Shown here piece after piece: positions 48,714 to 59,474 of a stretch of DNA of 64,000 nt. This DNA is from Lutjanus erythropterus (lineage: Eukaryota; Chordata; Actinopteri; Lutjaniformes; Lutjanidae). How positions within the stretch are numbered: the stretch's first letter is position 1; the number at the start of each line of letters is the position of its first letter. Position numbers and translations under genes: made by a program. The notes under the pieces were generated by a model. The model did no database searches and was not told where the DNA came from. It saw nothing but the letters and a program-made list of their open reading frames with translations. The DNA lies in contig CM034607.1 in assembly GCA_020091685.1 (NCBI GenBank), positions 34,353,268-34,417,267 of the forward strand, in the 5' to 3' direction.

Positions 48714-51685
48714 GCAGTGTAATAGGAGACAGTTTGCTTGCAGTACAGTGGATTTTTTTGAGACAAAGGCTGGAGACTGTGCGTGGTATACTTGTTTGTT
48801 TGGCTTTGGCCTTGCACTTCAGTGAAAAGATCAACATTTCTCTTTTTGCTTAACAACTTGAGGGCAGACAAAGAAACTGAAGAGAAGAAGGTCAAAAGGG
48901 CACAGTGCCTGATAATGAATTAAAATAATGAATTTTCCCTCAGTGAACAGACGAGTTTCTTCCCACTTGTTGCCTCTGATCAGGTAGAGACAGAACGAAC
49001 AGGAGGTTTGTTGTACAGTGATGATTCAGAGCTCATTACTGTAGGATTGCTATCACACACTTTTTAATGGACTTAATGAATAAAGTACATACAGCAGAAT
49101 ACAGCAGTTCAAACGTCTTTTAACCTGTAAATCAGGGAAAACAGCCACACCGACATGTTTTCTAAATTATCTTCAAATTATCTGTAAAGTACCAGCTGAC
49201 TTAGCTTTGACATCCAATCCTATTTACTTCAGTAATTTAAGCTAACCTAGCTGTCATTACAGACACACATTTGTTTGCCTCATGATTTCTCTGATCTTGC
49301 AGAAATTGTGAATTTGTCATCTATTCTATCTAATCTAATCTATTAAACACCTCAAGGTTTCAGTTTTACACAATATTTAAATATTTCTCGTTATCCTCAG
49401 TGAGATCAGATGTCTGTGAGTAATTTATTGAGGTGGCAAATCAGCCCCAGACTCCTTTTTAAAAAATAACTTTTCTGTGTCTTGGGGAGTTAGGGGAAAC
49501 TTTTTGAACTTTGTTAAATGCAGTCTATGACAAATTCTTAATTATTTGTTCGCTTTTCAGCAAATTCAGCAAATATAATGCATTAAGTTATTACTTTCTT
49601 TGTATAAAAAAAATATTGTGTCAGTTTGTCCCAGTGTGTTCCAGTACCAGCTCCTCTGTGACGAGATGAATTACAGTCTGTGCCTTGTTAACAGCAGATC
49701 AGCTGCACACAGTTATTTCTTACTGTATTGTACTCATTAATTCCCCACTCCAGTATCGCTTTTATTTTTCAAGCAGCTCTGCTGAATGACTCATCTTTTT
49801 TTGCTCTCACAAATAGACGTCTGATCAGTATCATAGGAGCGTCTCTTTCAGCCTCCTTGTTTGCTCGATCTCTAAATCTGAACAACAACCTACATTTTAC
49901 ATCAGCTTGAAACAAATATCTGTATCAATATTCTGTTGTGTACAGATGCCAGCAAGACTGCCTCCATGTGTGATGTGGTCAGGCAGATCTAACCACATTC
50001 TGATAATGATGCATTTACACCGTGCACTGTGGTCAGAAAGCTCAAATGTGATACTGATTTATAGACAGAAATAGCAAGAAATAGTAATATAAACTGTAAT
50101 AATAATTGTAATTCATAAACAGCAGATGTAGAGAAAGAAACAAAGGCAGAGGAAGCAACAGAGGAACAGAAAAAAAAAGTTTGAAGTAGAAATGAAGAGA
50201 GACAAGAAGCCTGCAGGGTAAAGAAGACGAGATTAGCTTTTCTTCAGTATGAGAGCAGCAGTTCACCTGGACGAATGAGTCATCAACAGGGACCAGTTTT
50301 AACAGAAGGCCACAGATGTTAGACAGGTGAGGAGGAAACCTGGACACAATTAACCTCTGCAGCACCAGAAACCTCAAAGTCTCACCTCCATTAAAAGACT
50401 AATACCTTTTTTTTTGTAAATTTTTCTGTACTTGGTACTCATGAAATCTTCATTTGCTTTTTTACTTAATTGAAGTCTGAACAGAAGCACCGGCATTTAA
50501 TTGAAAAGATATTAAAGAAGAACTCCACCATCTTCCAGAAAAAAAATTCTTTCAGATCTTTTTCAGGGGTGTAGAAACGTGGCTGGTTCCTTTTTGTGAT
50601 TTTAAGATTGCATGCTGATCTTTGCAAGTACCATCTCAAAATTTGAACACCTGGAAATAACTTTCTTCTTTTTCGAAAAAAACCTGTACCCAGTCGAAGT
50701 CCTTATTAAAGGTATCAGCGTGTGTTTCTCCTGCAGAGTGTAGAGCCCAACAGTCAGACTGTCCTGCTGTTACCACTTCTTCTATCAGCGCAATACATGA
50801 TGCTGTTTGTTCTCACACTGTATGTGTGGTATAGATTGAATAAAGAAAAATGCAAAAAAGAAAAAAACATTTCAGCAGTTTTACAACACTAAATATTCCT
50901 GTTGATCCTCCATGACGTTCTCGACTGTAAAGTGGTCTCTGTTTCTCAGTTGTTTTTCCTATTAATGAACAAAACAGTTGGCTGAATACAGTTTAAGCTG
51001 CAAAAAACTCAATTTGCATCAATATAATATCCAAAAAAAGAACCTTCCCAACCTTTTCTCATCTCAGATCGTTAAATACTGTCAGTTTTGTCATGTTCCT
51101 CTGTGACTATAGAAGGTACGCCTTAGTCTCTCTATGACACGCTGCCAGAGAGCCTCATTAACATGTCATAGTGTAATGGTTGCAGTTTAGGTTAAAATGT
51201 TATATGACATGACAGATTTGAGAAACGTATGGGTTTGTATTGAAGTACCATGAAAGACGCTGAAGGGTACTTTGTGCGTCTGTTTGATTGGCAGCTGAAC
51301 TTTGGGAGGTGAAATACCACAACAGTGAGACCAAAAATTGAGAAATATTTAGAATTTCTTATGTGATGGAGCTTGACTTTGCACTTACTGATAAATGGCT
51401 GCATGTATAAATGGCAGCTGGTCTGACTGCACTGCCTTTACCATCAGGACCAGTTTTTGGTTCAAGAACCTCCATGTTCAGTATGTGGGAGTGTAGGAGC
51501 TCTGTGATTAGAGGAAGAGCCACAGCACCGCCTGAACTACACTCACAGTGACTTCATAGACCAGGTCAAACACACCAGGATTTCACTGTTTTCTCTTGAA
51601 TCCTGGCATTTGTGCCAGTTTTTTTTGCAAACACCTAACATGAATGTTAATTTAAACTTTAAGTTAAATTTCTTTCTGCTTGCAG

Positions 51686-51815
51686 AGGACGGTGCCCACG
51701 GGTCAGAGCAGCCTGGTTCTGCAGCCTCTGCTGTCGGATACAGAGTACAAAGTTTCCATCACTCCTGTTTACCCTGAAGGAGACGGACCGACGGCCACAC
51801 GGATGGGACGAACAC
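51686..51815 (+). CDS. col14a1: col14a1 exon: FN3-6, second half (exon 15)
   Basis: The exon is bounded by TTCTGCTTGCAG at 51685 and GTAAGT at 51816 (130 nt, phase 0 to 1). It encodes RTVPTGQSSLVLQPLLSDTE, then YKVSITPVYPEGDGPTATRM and GRT. Human has LLLKPLLPDTEYKVTVTPIY followed by TDGEGVSVSAPGKT. It sits between the two largest introns of the 3' half of the window. Confidence 0.97.
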
Positions 51816-53599
51816 GTAAGTCAGCCATGTTCAGTTTGGACCATTTGTCTTTTACATCATTCAGTTAATTTTCTTCAGTCTCTCCTGTTTTTATGCAAAC
51901 AATAACAATATTTTTGCTAATTTGCCACTTTTTGGCCATTTAGTGTTGAAGTGGACATATTGAACTTGAACAACAGGGTCATTCATTAAGCATCAGGTTT
52001 GTGTCACCTGATGGATGTAAGTCAATTATTTACTCTTTTTAACTCTGTTTTGGTCTCCACCAACTCCTGAGAGAAATATCTGGCTTTTTAGCTGCTAAAT
52101 ACTCGACTATCTTTACCAGCTAGTCTCTCATTTTGTCCATCTGCTGCTGAGCAGGTACTGTACAGTAGTTTTTAAAGTTTAGAAATTTAAAACTTTGAAC
52201 TTTAAACTGAAAATTTAAACGTTCCTTTTCCTGAGAGCGTTGAGTGTGAAGTAAACAGCAGTGAAGTTGTAGGCGGACAGCTAAACAATGAGCTGAAACT
52301 TACTGTGAAGGTGTTTGGAGCAGGTTGAGTCGAAAAATAAAGCTAATAGAGACAAAATATTGGGCTTGGATTCACCAGGTGACCAGAAAAATGACACCAA
52401 ATGAAGGGTCGTGTTGCTCCATAACTGCTGGATGTGCAAATAAGCAACAGTGTTGTGTGTATAAACACCATGTGGTCACTAAAATCAGTTACTGGTTTCA
52501 AACAGGGAAAAGATGGAACAGTATCAGTGTTTGTGCAGGTGTATAATACCTCTGTCAGGATCCTCAGAGTGAGATTTAATTCTAAAATCAATTAATTATT
52601 ATGACAATCCATTATTAATTATTGAATTTTTTCCCCTGAACAGAAACATGTTAGCTGTTCATCTTCTTTATGATGTCGTGTTTGCTGAACAAAATGTTGC
52701 AGCACTGTAGTCAGGGGGGGAGAGTGGAGATGGATGGAGTGGGAGTTGTCCTTCTTGTCACCAAAATAAATATGGATGCACAGTGTTTATTTTTGCCAGT
52801 ATTATATATGCAAATATTTTCCAACACATATTTTTTTCCACCTTATTGCAGAGACCATCAAGTCTGAAATTAACATATTTTTATTCCTGCTCTTATTGTG
52901 ACGGTTCACTGGCAGATGCAGACATAAAACAAAACAATGCTTTTCAAAATAAAACCAATCACAGGGTGAAATAAGAACCACTGCTGACAGGGTTTCTTCT
53001 CTTTGTTCTTCACAAATTTGTCTTGATTATCAGGATGACGGATCAAGAAGTTGGACAATTAAATAGATTAAATAGAAGGATCGTGGTTTGGCTCCTCAGA
53101 TGGCTGAAGATGAGAAATCAGTGTTTTCTGTTATACTGGCAGAAATGTTCATTTTGGGCCAATGCATCTATTTTATTTGAAAGCCATCGGCTCCATTGGC
53201 AGCCAATATTATCTTGCATCCTTAAAAATAAATGAAGAAGATACATTTCTATGAAACTACAGACATCTAGAGAGACAAGGGGAGACATCTTTAGTATTAT
53301 TTGACATAGACAAAAAAAACTTTCTTTAAAGAGTAAATCCTGTTTAAATACACGTTCAGACAAAAGTTAGATGCTGAATTAGCCAATCACTTGACTTGTG
53401 AATGATTTAATTAAAAATAAAATTTAAAACAATTAAAAATAAATTCAGAATCTGTCTGGAATATTGGAGTTGTGTCTTCAGTTTAAAGCAGTAACTTGAT
53501 TGTGAGGCTGTCTCTGACTGAGATTTCTTCTTAGTCCAATCAGGTTCCGTTGCAGGTCCTTGAAGGTGAATATTTTGTAGCTTCTTTACTTCTTTAGGA

Positions 53600-53757
53600 C
53601 AGTAAACTCAGTGAAATCTTTGGGTTGTGGGAAAACAACCTCGAGGACGTCATCTTGGTTTGTGGGAAACATTGATCAACATTTTTTACCAATTTCTGAC
53701 ATTTTTAGGCAAACAACTATTAATCGAGAAAATGACTGAACGATTAACAGACTGTAA
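53600..53757 (-). repeat. hAT-like dispersed repeat, copy 3 (reverse)
   Basis: Read on the minus strand, TTTTCTCGATTAATAGTTGT and TTGATCAATGTTTCCCACAA are followed by ATGACGTCCTCGAGGTTG. These align with GATTAGTGGTTTGG and TTTCCCAAAGTCCAACATGA of the 46553 copy. Confidence 0.65.
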
Positions 53758-54337
53758 AAATAACCTGCGGAAAAACAAACAAACGCTTGACTGGAAGATT
53801 CTCGGTTGACTGAGGCGTCTCAACCTTCACCCCTAAAACTTCTTAATACATTTTTGCAGCACGTCCGTTAACTGGTGTTTAGACTCAGGCATTGTCAGGA
53901 GACAGGAGCACTTTGCTCAGGTGCTTTCTGCTTCAGCCCATCCTGTGTCTCTGTGCAGCTCATTAACTCGAGACAATTTCAGGGGAGTTAAAAGAGAGAG
54001 CAGCCTGTCTTGGTGGCTCAATGTTCAACATCCATTTTCTTTACTGTAGAGCTGGAGACAGAAATATGTCGGAAGCATTCGTTTCCCTTTTGTTAAATGT
54101 GACTGAACGCTGCTGTGAATGCACCGGCGGAGGCTAATGATTTTCTCTGCTGCCAAGTGCATTACAGAGCAAACACTCGACTTTCAGCGAGGAGGAAACG
54201 CTAAATTCGAGTCATTCATCTTTCCACCCCGTCCCATCATGTCTCCCTGTGCAGCGCATTACACACATTAGCCGACGCTAACGACATTCTCTGGTTTTTA
54301 AACGATGGGGCCTCCGACACCCTGTGATGATGAATGG

Positions 54338-54722
54338 TTCCTGTTAGCAAGTGAGGGATGAGATGATCGCCCAGGGAGGAGCGACAGGGAATGCAGAGAG
54401 GGGCAATGATTGGGTTTTTTAGAGTGAAGATAGATGATGTGACAGAGGGAGCCGCTGTAATCTGGGGATTTGAACCTATGAGGGATGGGGTGAACGCTGA
54501 GGGAGGCATGACAGGGAATACAGAGAGGATGATTGGGTTTTTGGCCTCAAACTGAAGACAGATAACATGACAAAAGAGGCAGAATAATCTGAAGGTTTGA
54601 TCCACTGAGGGATGGGGTGATCACTGGGTGAGGTGTGGGGGGAATACAGAGAGGATGACACACGGAAGAAAGAAAAGAACTTAGATAATGTGACAGAAAA
54701 GTGTAAACTGTGCATTTGAAAT
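54338..54722. repeat. degenerate tandem repeat, ~125-bp unit, three adjoining copies
   Basis: Three consecutive units begin near GAGGGATGAGATGATCGCCC (54352), GAGGGATGGGGTGAACGCTG (54480) and GAGGGATGGGGTGATCACTG (54608). Each continues with a GGGAATRCAGAGAGG block, a GATTGGGTTTTT block (lost in the third), a GAAGATAGATGATGTGACAG block and an AATCTGGGGATTTGAACCTA block. Spacing is about 128 bp. Confidence 0.85.
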
Positions 54723-54981
54723 CATGAGGTTGGTCAGTAGCTGTGTTTCCATCAAGGTGTTTTTATGTGAATCGTGAAGTAATGCATCTGAAAAGGTTAA
54801 TCGAAATGGCAACATTTAAAAAAAAAAACATCCTCAGGATTGCAAAGAAATGTTTTTATGCTCGCTTGAGATGATTTTTACTTTTTTTGGCATAATTAAT
54901 GTCCTTAGTAGGAGATGGAAACACCTTTTCTGAAGAAGTTCTGAGATAGCAGACATTTAGTGTTTAGCTTCTCTCTGCTCT

Positions 54982-55050
54982 GAGAGGAGGAGGAGGAGGA
55001 GGGGGAGGGGGAAGAGGAGAAGGAGAAGGAGGAGGAGGAGGACGACGAGC
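54982..55050. repeat. (GGA)n purine-rich tract
   Basis: About 69 bp of GAG/GGA/GGGGGA repeats on the + strand, pure purine until GACGACG. Confidence 0.95.
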
Positions 55051-55061
55051 AGCTTCCAGGT

Positions 55062-55138
55062 TGCCCCTATTGCTCGAGTGATGGAGCGTGCACCCTGTGT
55101 ACTGAGGCTATCAGTCCTCTGTGGGCAAAAAAAAAAAC
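55062..55138 (+). mobile_element. tRNA-derived SINE, 5' head only with A run
   Basis: TGCCCCTATTGCTCGAGTGA, TGGAGCGTGCACCCTGTGTA and TGAGGCTATCAGTCCTCTGT match the first ~65 bp of the SINE at 44909. The match then stops abruptly at an A11 run. Box B and body are missing. Confidence 0.65.
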
Positions 55139-56059
55139 CCAAAGAGCACCCCATTGTTTCCACTGTCAGCGTCCACCGTCCCATGAAAGAATAATTACAA
55201 TTTGCCCGACTGAAAAAGATTCCTAAAGACCCCTCTCCATTTTTACCACGTAGACGCCCAAGGCCTGTTGTTATTCTTCTTTCTCTGCTTCTTCTTCTTC
55301 CTCTTTTAGATTTATTGTCAGTCTGTGACTCTTTTTCTACTCTGTTTATTAATGTAGCCTATACTGCTAACATCTGATGAAACTATCCTCCAAACCCGTT
55401 GATGGAAGAACACTTAATTTACATTTTCTTTTTCTTTTTTGCATTGTTTCAAAAGTTGGCTTCAGAGTTGCTTGACACTGATAAGAAAACATGACTGTGA
55501 AGGGACATGTAGCTGAGAAGCAGAAAATGGTCGACTTTCATCAAGATATTGTGACATTTGCTCCAGATCTGGAGATTTGAAACAATGAGCGATGACCGAT
55601 GAGCTGATGTGTCACTGGTGTAAAAGAGGAAACAGAGGATTTTTGATTTCTGAAGATTTTGGTTGGATGGCAGTTTGTTGCTGAAAGAGAAGTTGAGGTT
55701 CTTATGTTTGAATACAGAAGTGAAGTGAGGTAAGTGATCCAGGCTCTGAGTCAGTCTTAAGTTAAAAATAAATTACTTGATATTTGGGACGAGGAAAAAA
55801 GTTTTTCACAGAAGTTCTTAGGATGATACAGTAGGAGGGAAACAGATAACAACATGGATTTTAATGAACTAAGACCTTGAAATCAAATAAAATGAGAAAT
55901 AAAAGTGAAAACAATTTGGGTCCTTGGATTCCTGAGGTCACGCTGGTTCTTTAATTTCGGTTTGGTATATGGGCTGAGATGAAAAAGATTGCAGATGGAT
56001 TAAAAAAAAAAGTATTGGAAAGACGAGACTTAGTGGGATTGTTAGTGATGAAAGAATTT

Positions 56060-56200
56060 AGCAGAATATGGGGATCTGAACCTGTAAAGGGAGTGAGGAC
56101 CTCTGAATGACGATACAGGTAGAACATAAAGGAAAAAATGACAAGGTTTTTGTTTTGTTTGGGAAATAAATTGAGAAATGACAGCAATTTGGTAACAAGT
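56060..56200. repeat. outlying diverged unit of the ~125-bp repeat
   Basis: GGGGATCTGAACCTGTAAAG is followed by GTGAGGACCTCTGAATGACG, AAATGACAAGGTTTTTGTTT and GAGAAATGACAGCAATTTGG. These appear in the same order and spacing as in the array at 54.3 kb. Confidence 0.5.
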
Positions 56201-56592
56201 AAGAGAATAATCATCGGTTCATCTTGAGTGTTGGGTTGCAGATTTGCTCCCAGCTGCAGAAGGATATTTATTTCTCTCTGTGTTCTTGCAATTTCACATA
56301 AGATAGACACTCATTTATAAATGGGTTGATCTTTTCTTTTTTACTTGAAAATGTATTACAACAGCAAACCAATCCTCCTGGCTTATGAGTATATTATGAA
56401 GTAACATTATTCCATTTGGCATCTCACCTTCTGTGAATATTGGAAAAAGAGAGTGATAACAGATTAAAAGGTGACTGCTTCATCAGTTGTAGATGTGACG
56501 ATGCAAATTCACTTTGTTGAGAGCTTCACCGTGGTCGAAAATTTCGTCCATGAATGAAACTGAAACTAGACAAGTGCAGGACGACCCAGGAG

Positions 56593-56911
56593 TTTTACCC
56601 AGGAACTAGGATGCTTTGAAGGAACTCAGTGCGTTTCTAAGGACATTATTTTACCCCCCTGCTTGCGGGGTAGTACTTTGAGGGTGGGGTTCGCATCTCT
56701 GAACATTTCTGATTGGTTGAGTACTTGCACCATTTTTAAAAATCTGCTGCCCAAAATCATTTGTTTTTTGTTCATTGTGCTTCAACACAAGAAAGCAAAG
56801 TTCAGGTTTGTAGGTCATTGGATTGTGGTGAGAACCCAGGCAACAACGCGCTGATGGAACCTTTTAGTTTTAGTAGAAAGTATTTTCTGGGACATTCCTG
56901 AGTTCCGGGTA
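56593..56911. mobile_element. small terminal-inverted-repeat element (MITE-like)
   Basis: TTTACCCAGGAACTAGGATG at the left end is the imperfect reverse complement of CATTCCTGAGTTCCGGGTA at the right (56893-56911). The ~320 bp between has no open frame of note. No target duplication was fixed by eye, so the outer ends are approximate. Confidence 0.55.
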
Positions 56912-57059
56912 TTTAAGGTAGAAATGCAGCCAAGGTTTATGGACTCAAAATGTAGAGTTAGTGCCCAAGTTCTTAAAATGTTCTTGCTCTGTTAGAAGAT
57001 TTCTTTGGTTATTAATCGCCTGACCATTAAATTCTTCAGTTTCTCATTAGTCTCAGGCC

Positions 57060-57560
57060 TGCAGGGTGAAAGCACAGTGGGAAGGGATGTCAGAAAGAGC
57101 TCAGAGGATGACAGTAATTTTCTCAGGACCAGTGATGGCAAAGAGAGGATAGATAATGCAACAGAAAAGGCAAGTTTAACACGGGGATTTGAACATGCGC
57201 GGATGCAGCAGATACTGAGAGGTGTGAGTGTGGCTGAACGTGGAGAGGATGATTGGCTTTTTAATGGTGAACGACCACGAAAGGTGGAGAGGGAAAATGA
57301 GGCAGAAGAGCCGGTATAATCTGTCAGGTTTCAGCTCATAAAATGGTGAGAAGCATTGATACTCAGGGAGGAACGATGGAACATGGAGAGAATGATCGGA
57401 GGTTTTTAGCATTTTGAATGTGCAGCAGAGCAGCCAGCAAATTCGCTCTGGGATTTCGACCTGAAAAAGTCTCACGTTTCCCATTAACCAGAGGGATCTT
57501 AGAGGATTTAAATCTATCAAGGGTGAGGAGGAGCAGTATGGACTGCAGAGAGGTGACAAA
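57060..57560. repeat. degenerate ~125-140-bp repeat, second block
   Basis: About four more diverged units show the same order of blocks: GGGGATTTGAACATGCGCGG, CTGAGAGGTGTGAGTGTGGC, GTGGAGAGGATGATTGGCTT, GAGGCAGAAGAGCCGGTATA, then CTCAGGGAGGAACGATGGAA, CATGGAGAGAATGATCGGAG and GTGAGGAGGAGCAGTATGGA. Confidence 0.7.
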
Positions 57561-58456
57561 CATATGTGGGTGCACAAACGGGTTGAAAATCACACATTCC
57601 TCAAGAAAGCAACTTTTAAAATGAATACCATCCTGCCATTCGTTCCGTTTTCTGAAATTCTGTCCCAGTTGTCATCCCAGTGATAAGTCCTGTGGATTTA
57701 TCTTCCTGACAGCCTAATTCAGCTGTACACTCTGTAACATCAAATGGTCTTACATTTTTCTCTGTGCTGACTGTTGAAATTTTATTAAGTGTTATCAAAC
57801 TTTCTTTGACTCCTCCTCATTATCTTCGCCTTGCCAACTTGGTTTCTGTCCTTCAGTTTCTCGCTGTACTTTTCTCTCTCTGGTCTGTGATGACTGTTTC
57901 CTTTAATAAAGCACTTTTTAATCATTCTGACGTGCCAAAATTACATTTTTGGAAAGAGTAGATTTGGTTTTATTCAATTTGGTTTAACTACTAACTGTAT
58001 TTTACTGTTTGTTTAGCTTTATCTCCCTCTTTCAGTACATTTGCTTTCCTTAAACCTTATTCTCTTTGGCTCTTTCATTTCATGTTCTCCTTTCATGTCT
58101 TCCCCCTCCCAACTTCTGTCTTGCTCTTGTCTCTTTTTTATCTTGACTTTTCTCTCTTTCTGTAATCTTCCCAGTCTGTCTCTTTCTCTATCTCCATCTC
58201 TTCTGTCTCCTTATCACTTTTCTCATCCCTGTCCCTGGTTCGAGTTCAGTTGTGGGGTAGATTAATTCATTTGAAAAGTAAAATTCTCGACTGATGATGT
58301 TATGTTTATGTCCTGTTGAATATGCTGTATTTCCAAGATGGAAATGTGCACTGATGTATATTTTATTTTGGCAACATTTTAAAAATTCAGTTAAAATTGA
58401 AGCAGAATTTTAACAGAAACATCAAACCTGTTTTTTCTTTTTCTCTTTCTCCTCAG

Positions 58457-58579
58457 TTCCTCTCTCAGCTCCTAAGAACCTGCGGGTATCAGAGGAGTGG
58501 TACAACCGCTTCAGGATCAGCTGGACTGTTCCGCCTTCACCGACCATGGGTTACAGGGTCGTCTACCAGCCTCTATCTG
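58457..58579 (+). CDS. col14a1: col14a1 exon: FN3-7, first half (exon 16)
   Basis: The exon lies between TTTCTCCTCAG at 58456 and GTAATT at 58580 (123 nt, phase 1 to 1). It encodes [20 protein letters not shown], then [20 protein letters not shown]. Human has [20 protein letters not shown] and GYRIVYKPVS. Unlike the other FN3 domains here, its internal intron is phase 1 and falls earlier in the fold, right after the C strand. Confidence 0.97.
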
Positions 58580-59324
58580 GTAATTCACACACACACTTAC
58601 ACACACAAACTGTGTTGATCGAATTAAACTAATATTACAGATTCAACACCACATCAGGACATTTAAACAGCTTCAAACACTATCGGCTCATTTAGGACAC
58701 TGACACAGCCTGCAGTTTAATTTCCAGCACCTTAAAAACATCCTGAATAAATCTAAAACTCAAAGTCTCCTTGGACACAATTAGAGGATACAGTGTTTAT
58801 TATACACAATATGTTGGATGTCATGTTTTGAATTGTATTATTTTATCATGATCAGCAGCTAGAAGTGATAGATAAAAGGTTATGGGAGGAACTTTAGTTT
58901 TTAAGATATTGTGCTGTTAATTCTTTTAGGGACACACACTTTACAGTGTTTTTTCATCTTGTATGTATTGTATATATCGTAGCTAAGCTAAACAAATACA
59001 AATGAATTTAAACAGGAAAGTTCCAATCTGAACTGAAAGTGTCTTGTCATAGAATTTAAGTCCCTGGGATTTGTTTTTATAGACACGAGAGCGTACATAC
59101 AGACACATTTTCCTGCGTATTCTTTCATATTCTTGTGTCGTCTTCCTGCCTGTGTCACTTTTATTCTTTCCGTCACCTCATCTTCCAAGTTATCTTCCAT
59201 TTGTTCCAACTGACTGGAATTGAAGTTAATGATCGTCTCTAAAGACACTTCTCTCTGCTCCTTCTGTCCGCTGACCATTTGCTCCTCCTTGACGTGTCAA
59301 CTCAATTATCCCGCCCCTCCGCAG
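58580..59324 (+). other. intron 16 of the window (0.75 kb), within FN3-7
   Basis: A phase-1 intron with a short CA stretch (58587-58610) and no other recognised feature. Confidence 0.9.
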
Positions 59325-59474
59325 CTCCTGGACCAGCTCTGGAGACCTTCGTCGGAGAAGACGTGAACACCATGCTGATCGTCAACCTGCTGAGCGGGAC
59401 GGAGTACAGTGTCAAGGTCATCGCCTCCTACACGACTGGATCCAGTGAGGCCCTTTCAGGGCGGGCCAAGACCT
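59325..59474 (+). CDS. col14a1: col14a1 exon: FN3-7, second half (exon 17, last in window)
   Basis: The exon runs from CCTCCGCAG at 59324 to GTGAGT at 59475 (150 nt, phase 1 to 1). It encodes [40 protein letters not shown] and EALSGRAKT. Human has PGPTLETFVGADINTILITN and LLSGMDYNVKIFASQASG. The next expected exon (start of FN3-8) was not found in the remaining 4.5 kb. Confidence 0.97.

Larger units (their letters stand above)
40242..51685 (+). other. intron 14 of the window (11.4 kb), splits FN3-6
   Basis: The largest intron. It carries a ~60-bp minisatellite (41858-42060), three SINEs (43458, 44909, 48447), the interrupted copy of the 0.5-kb repeat (44873-45672) and two adjoining dispersed elements (46553-46990). 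No exon-like stretch was recognised. Confidence 0.85.
51816..58456 (+). other. intron 15 of the window (6.6 kb)
   Basis: It holds the minus-orientation hAT-like repeat (53600-53757), the degenerate ~125-bp tandem array (54338-57560 in blocks), a GGA-rich tract, a truncated SINE head and a terminal-inverted-repeat element (56593-56911). No exon was recognised. Confidence 0.85.
14201..59474 (+). other. col14a1: col14a1 gene, internal part (17 coding exons; vWA1 to FN3-7)
   Basis: This span is the middle of collagen type XIV alpha-1, a secreted FACIT collagen that coats collagen I fibrils and regulates fibril diameter. The 17 exons join in one open frame of 771 codons, in the order vWA1, FN3-2, FN3-3, FN3-4, FN3-5, Thr linker, FN3-6, FN3-7. 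That is the same order as human COL14A1 recalled from memory. Near-identical stretches with COL14A1 include [48 protein letters not shown] and [13 protein letters not shown]12A1 is less likely because its vWA domains differ at these motifs and it carries more FN3 modules. Domain borders are phase-1 introns throughout, so each module is a symmetric 1-1 unit. The signal peptide, FN3-1, FN3-8, vWA2, TSPN and the collagen helix are outside the window. No promoter or polyadenylation region is present. The a/b teleost paralogue is undetermined. Confidence 0.96.

Noticed and set aside
54237-54605. 122-codon minus-strand frame as a gene
   Set aside because: It lies in the degenerate tandem array; internal periodicity equals the repeat unit and no homologue was recognised. 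Kept only as a repeat observation.
54338-57560. CRISPR-like array
   Set aside because: Units are ~125 bp, degenerate and without spacer structure, in a vertebrate intron.
14201-59474. Assignment to col12a1 or col20a1
   Set aside because: vWA1 and FN3 motifs match COL14A1 almost residue for residue, and the order of modules with a Thr linker between FN3-5 and FN3-6 fits COL14A1.
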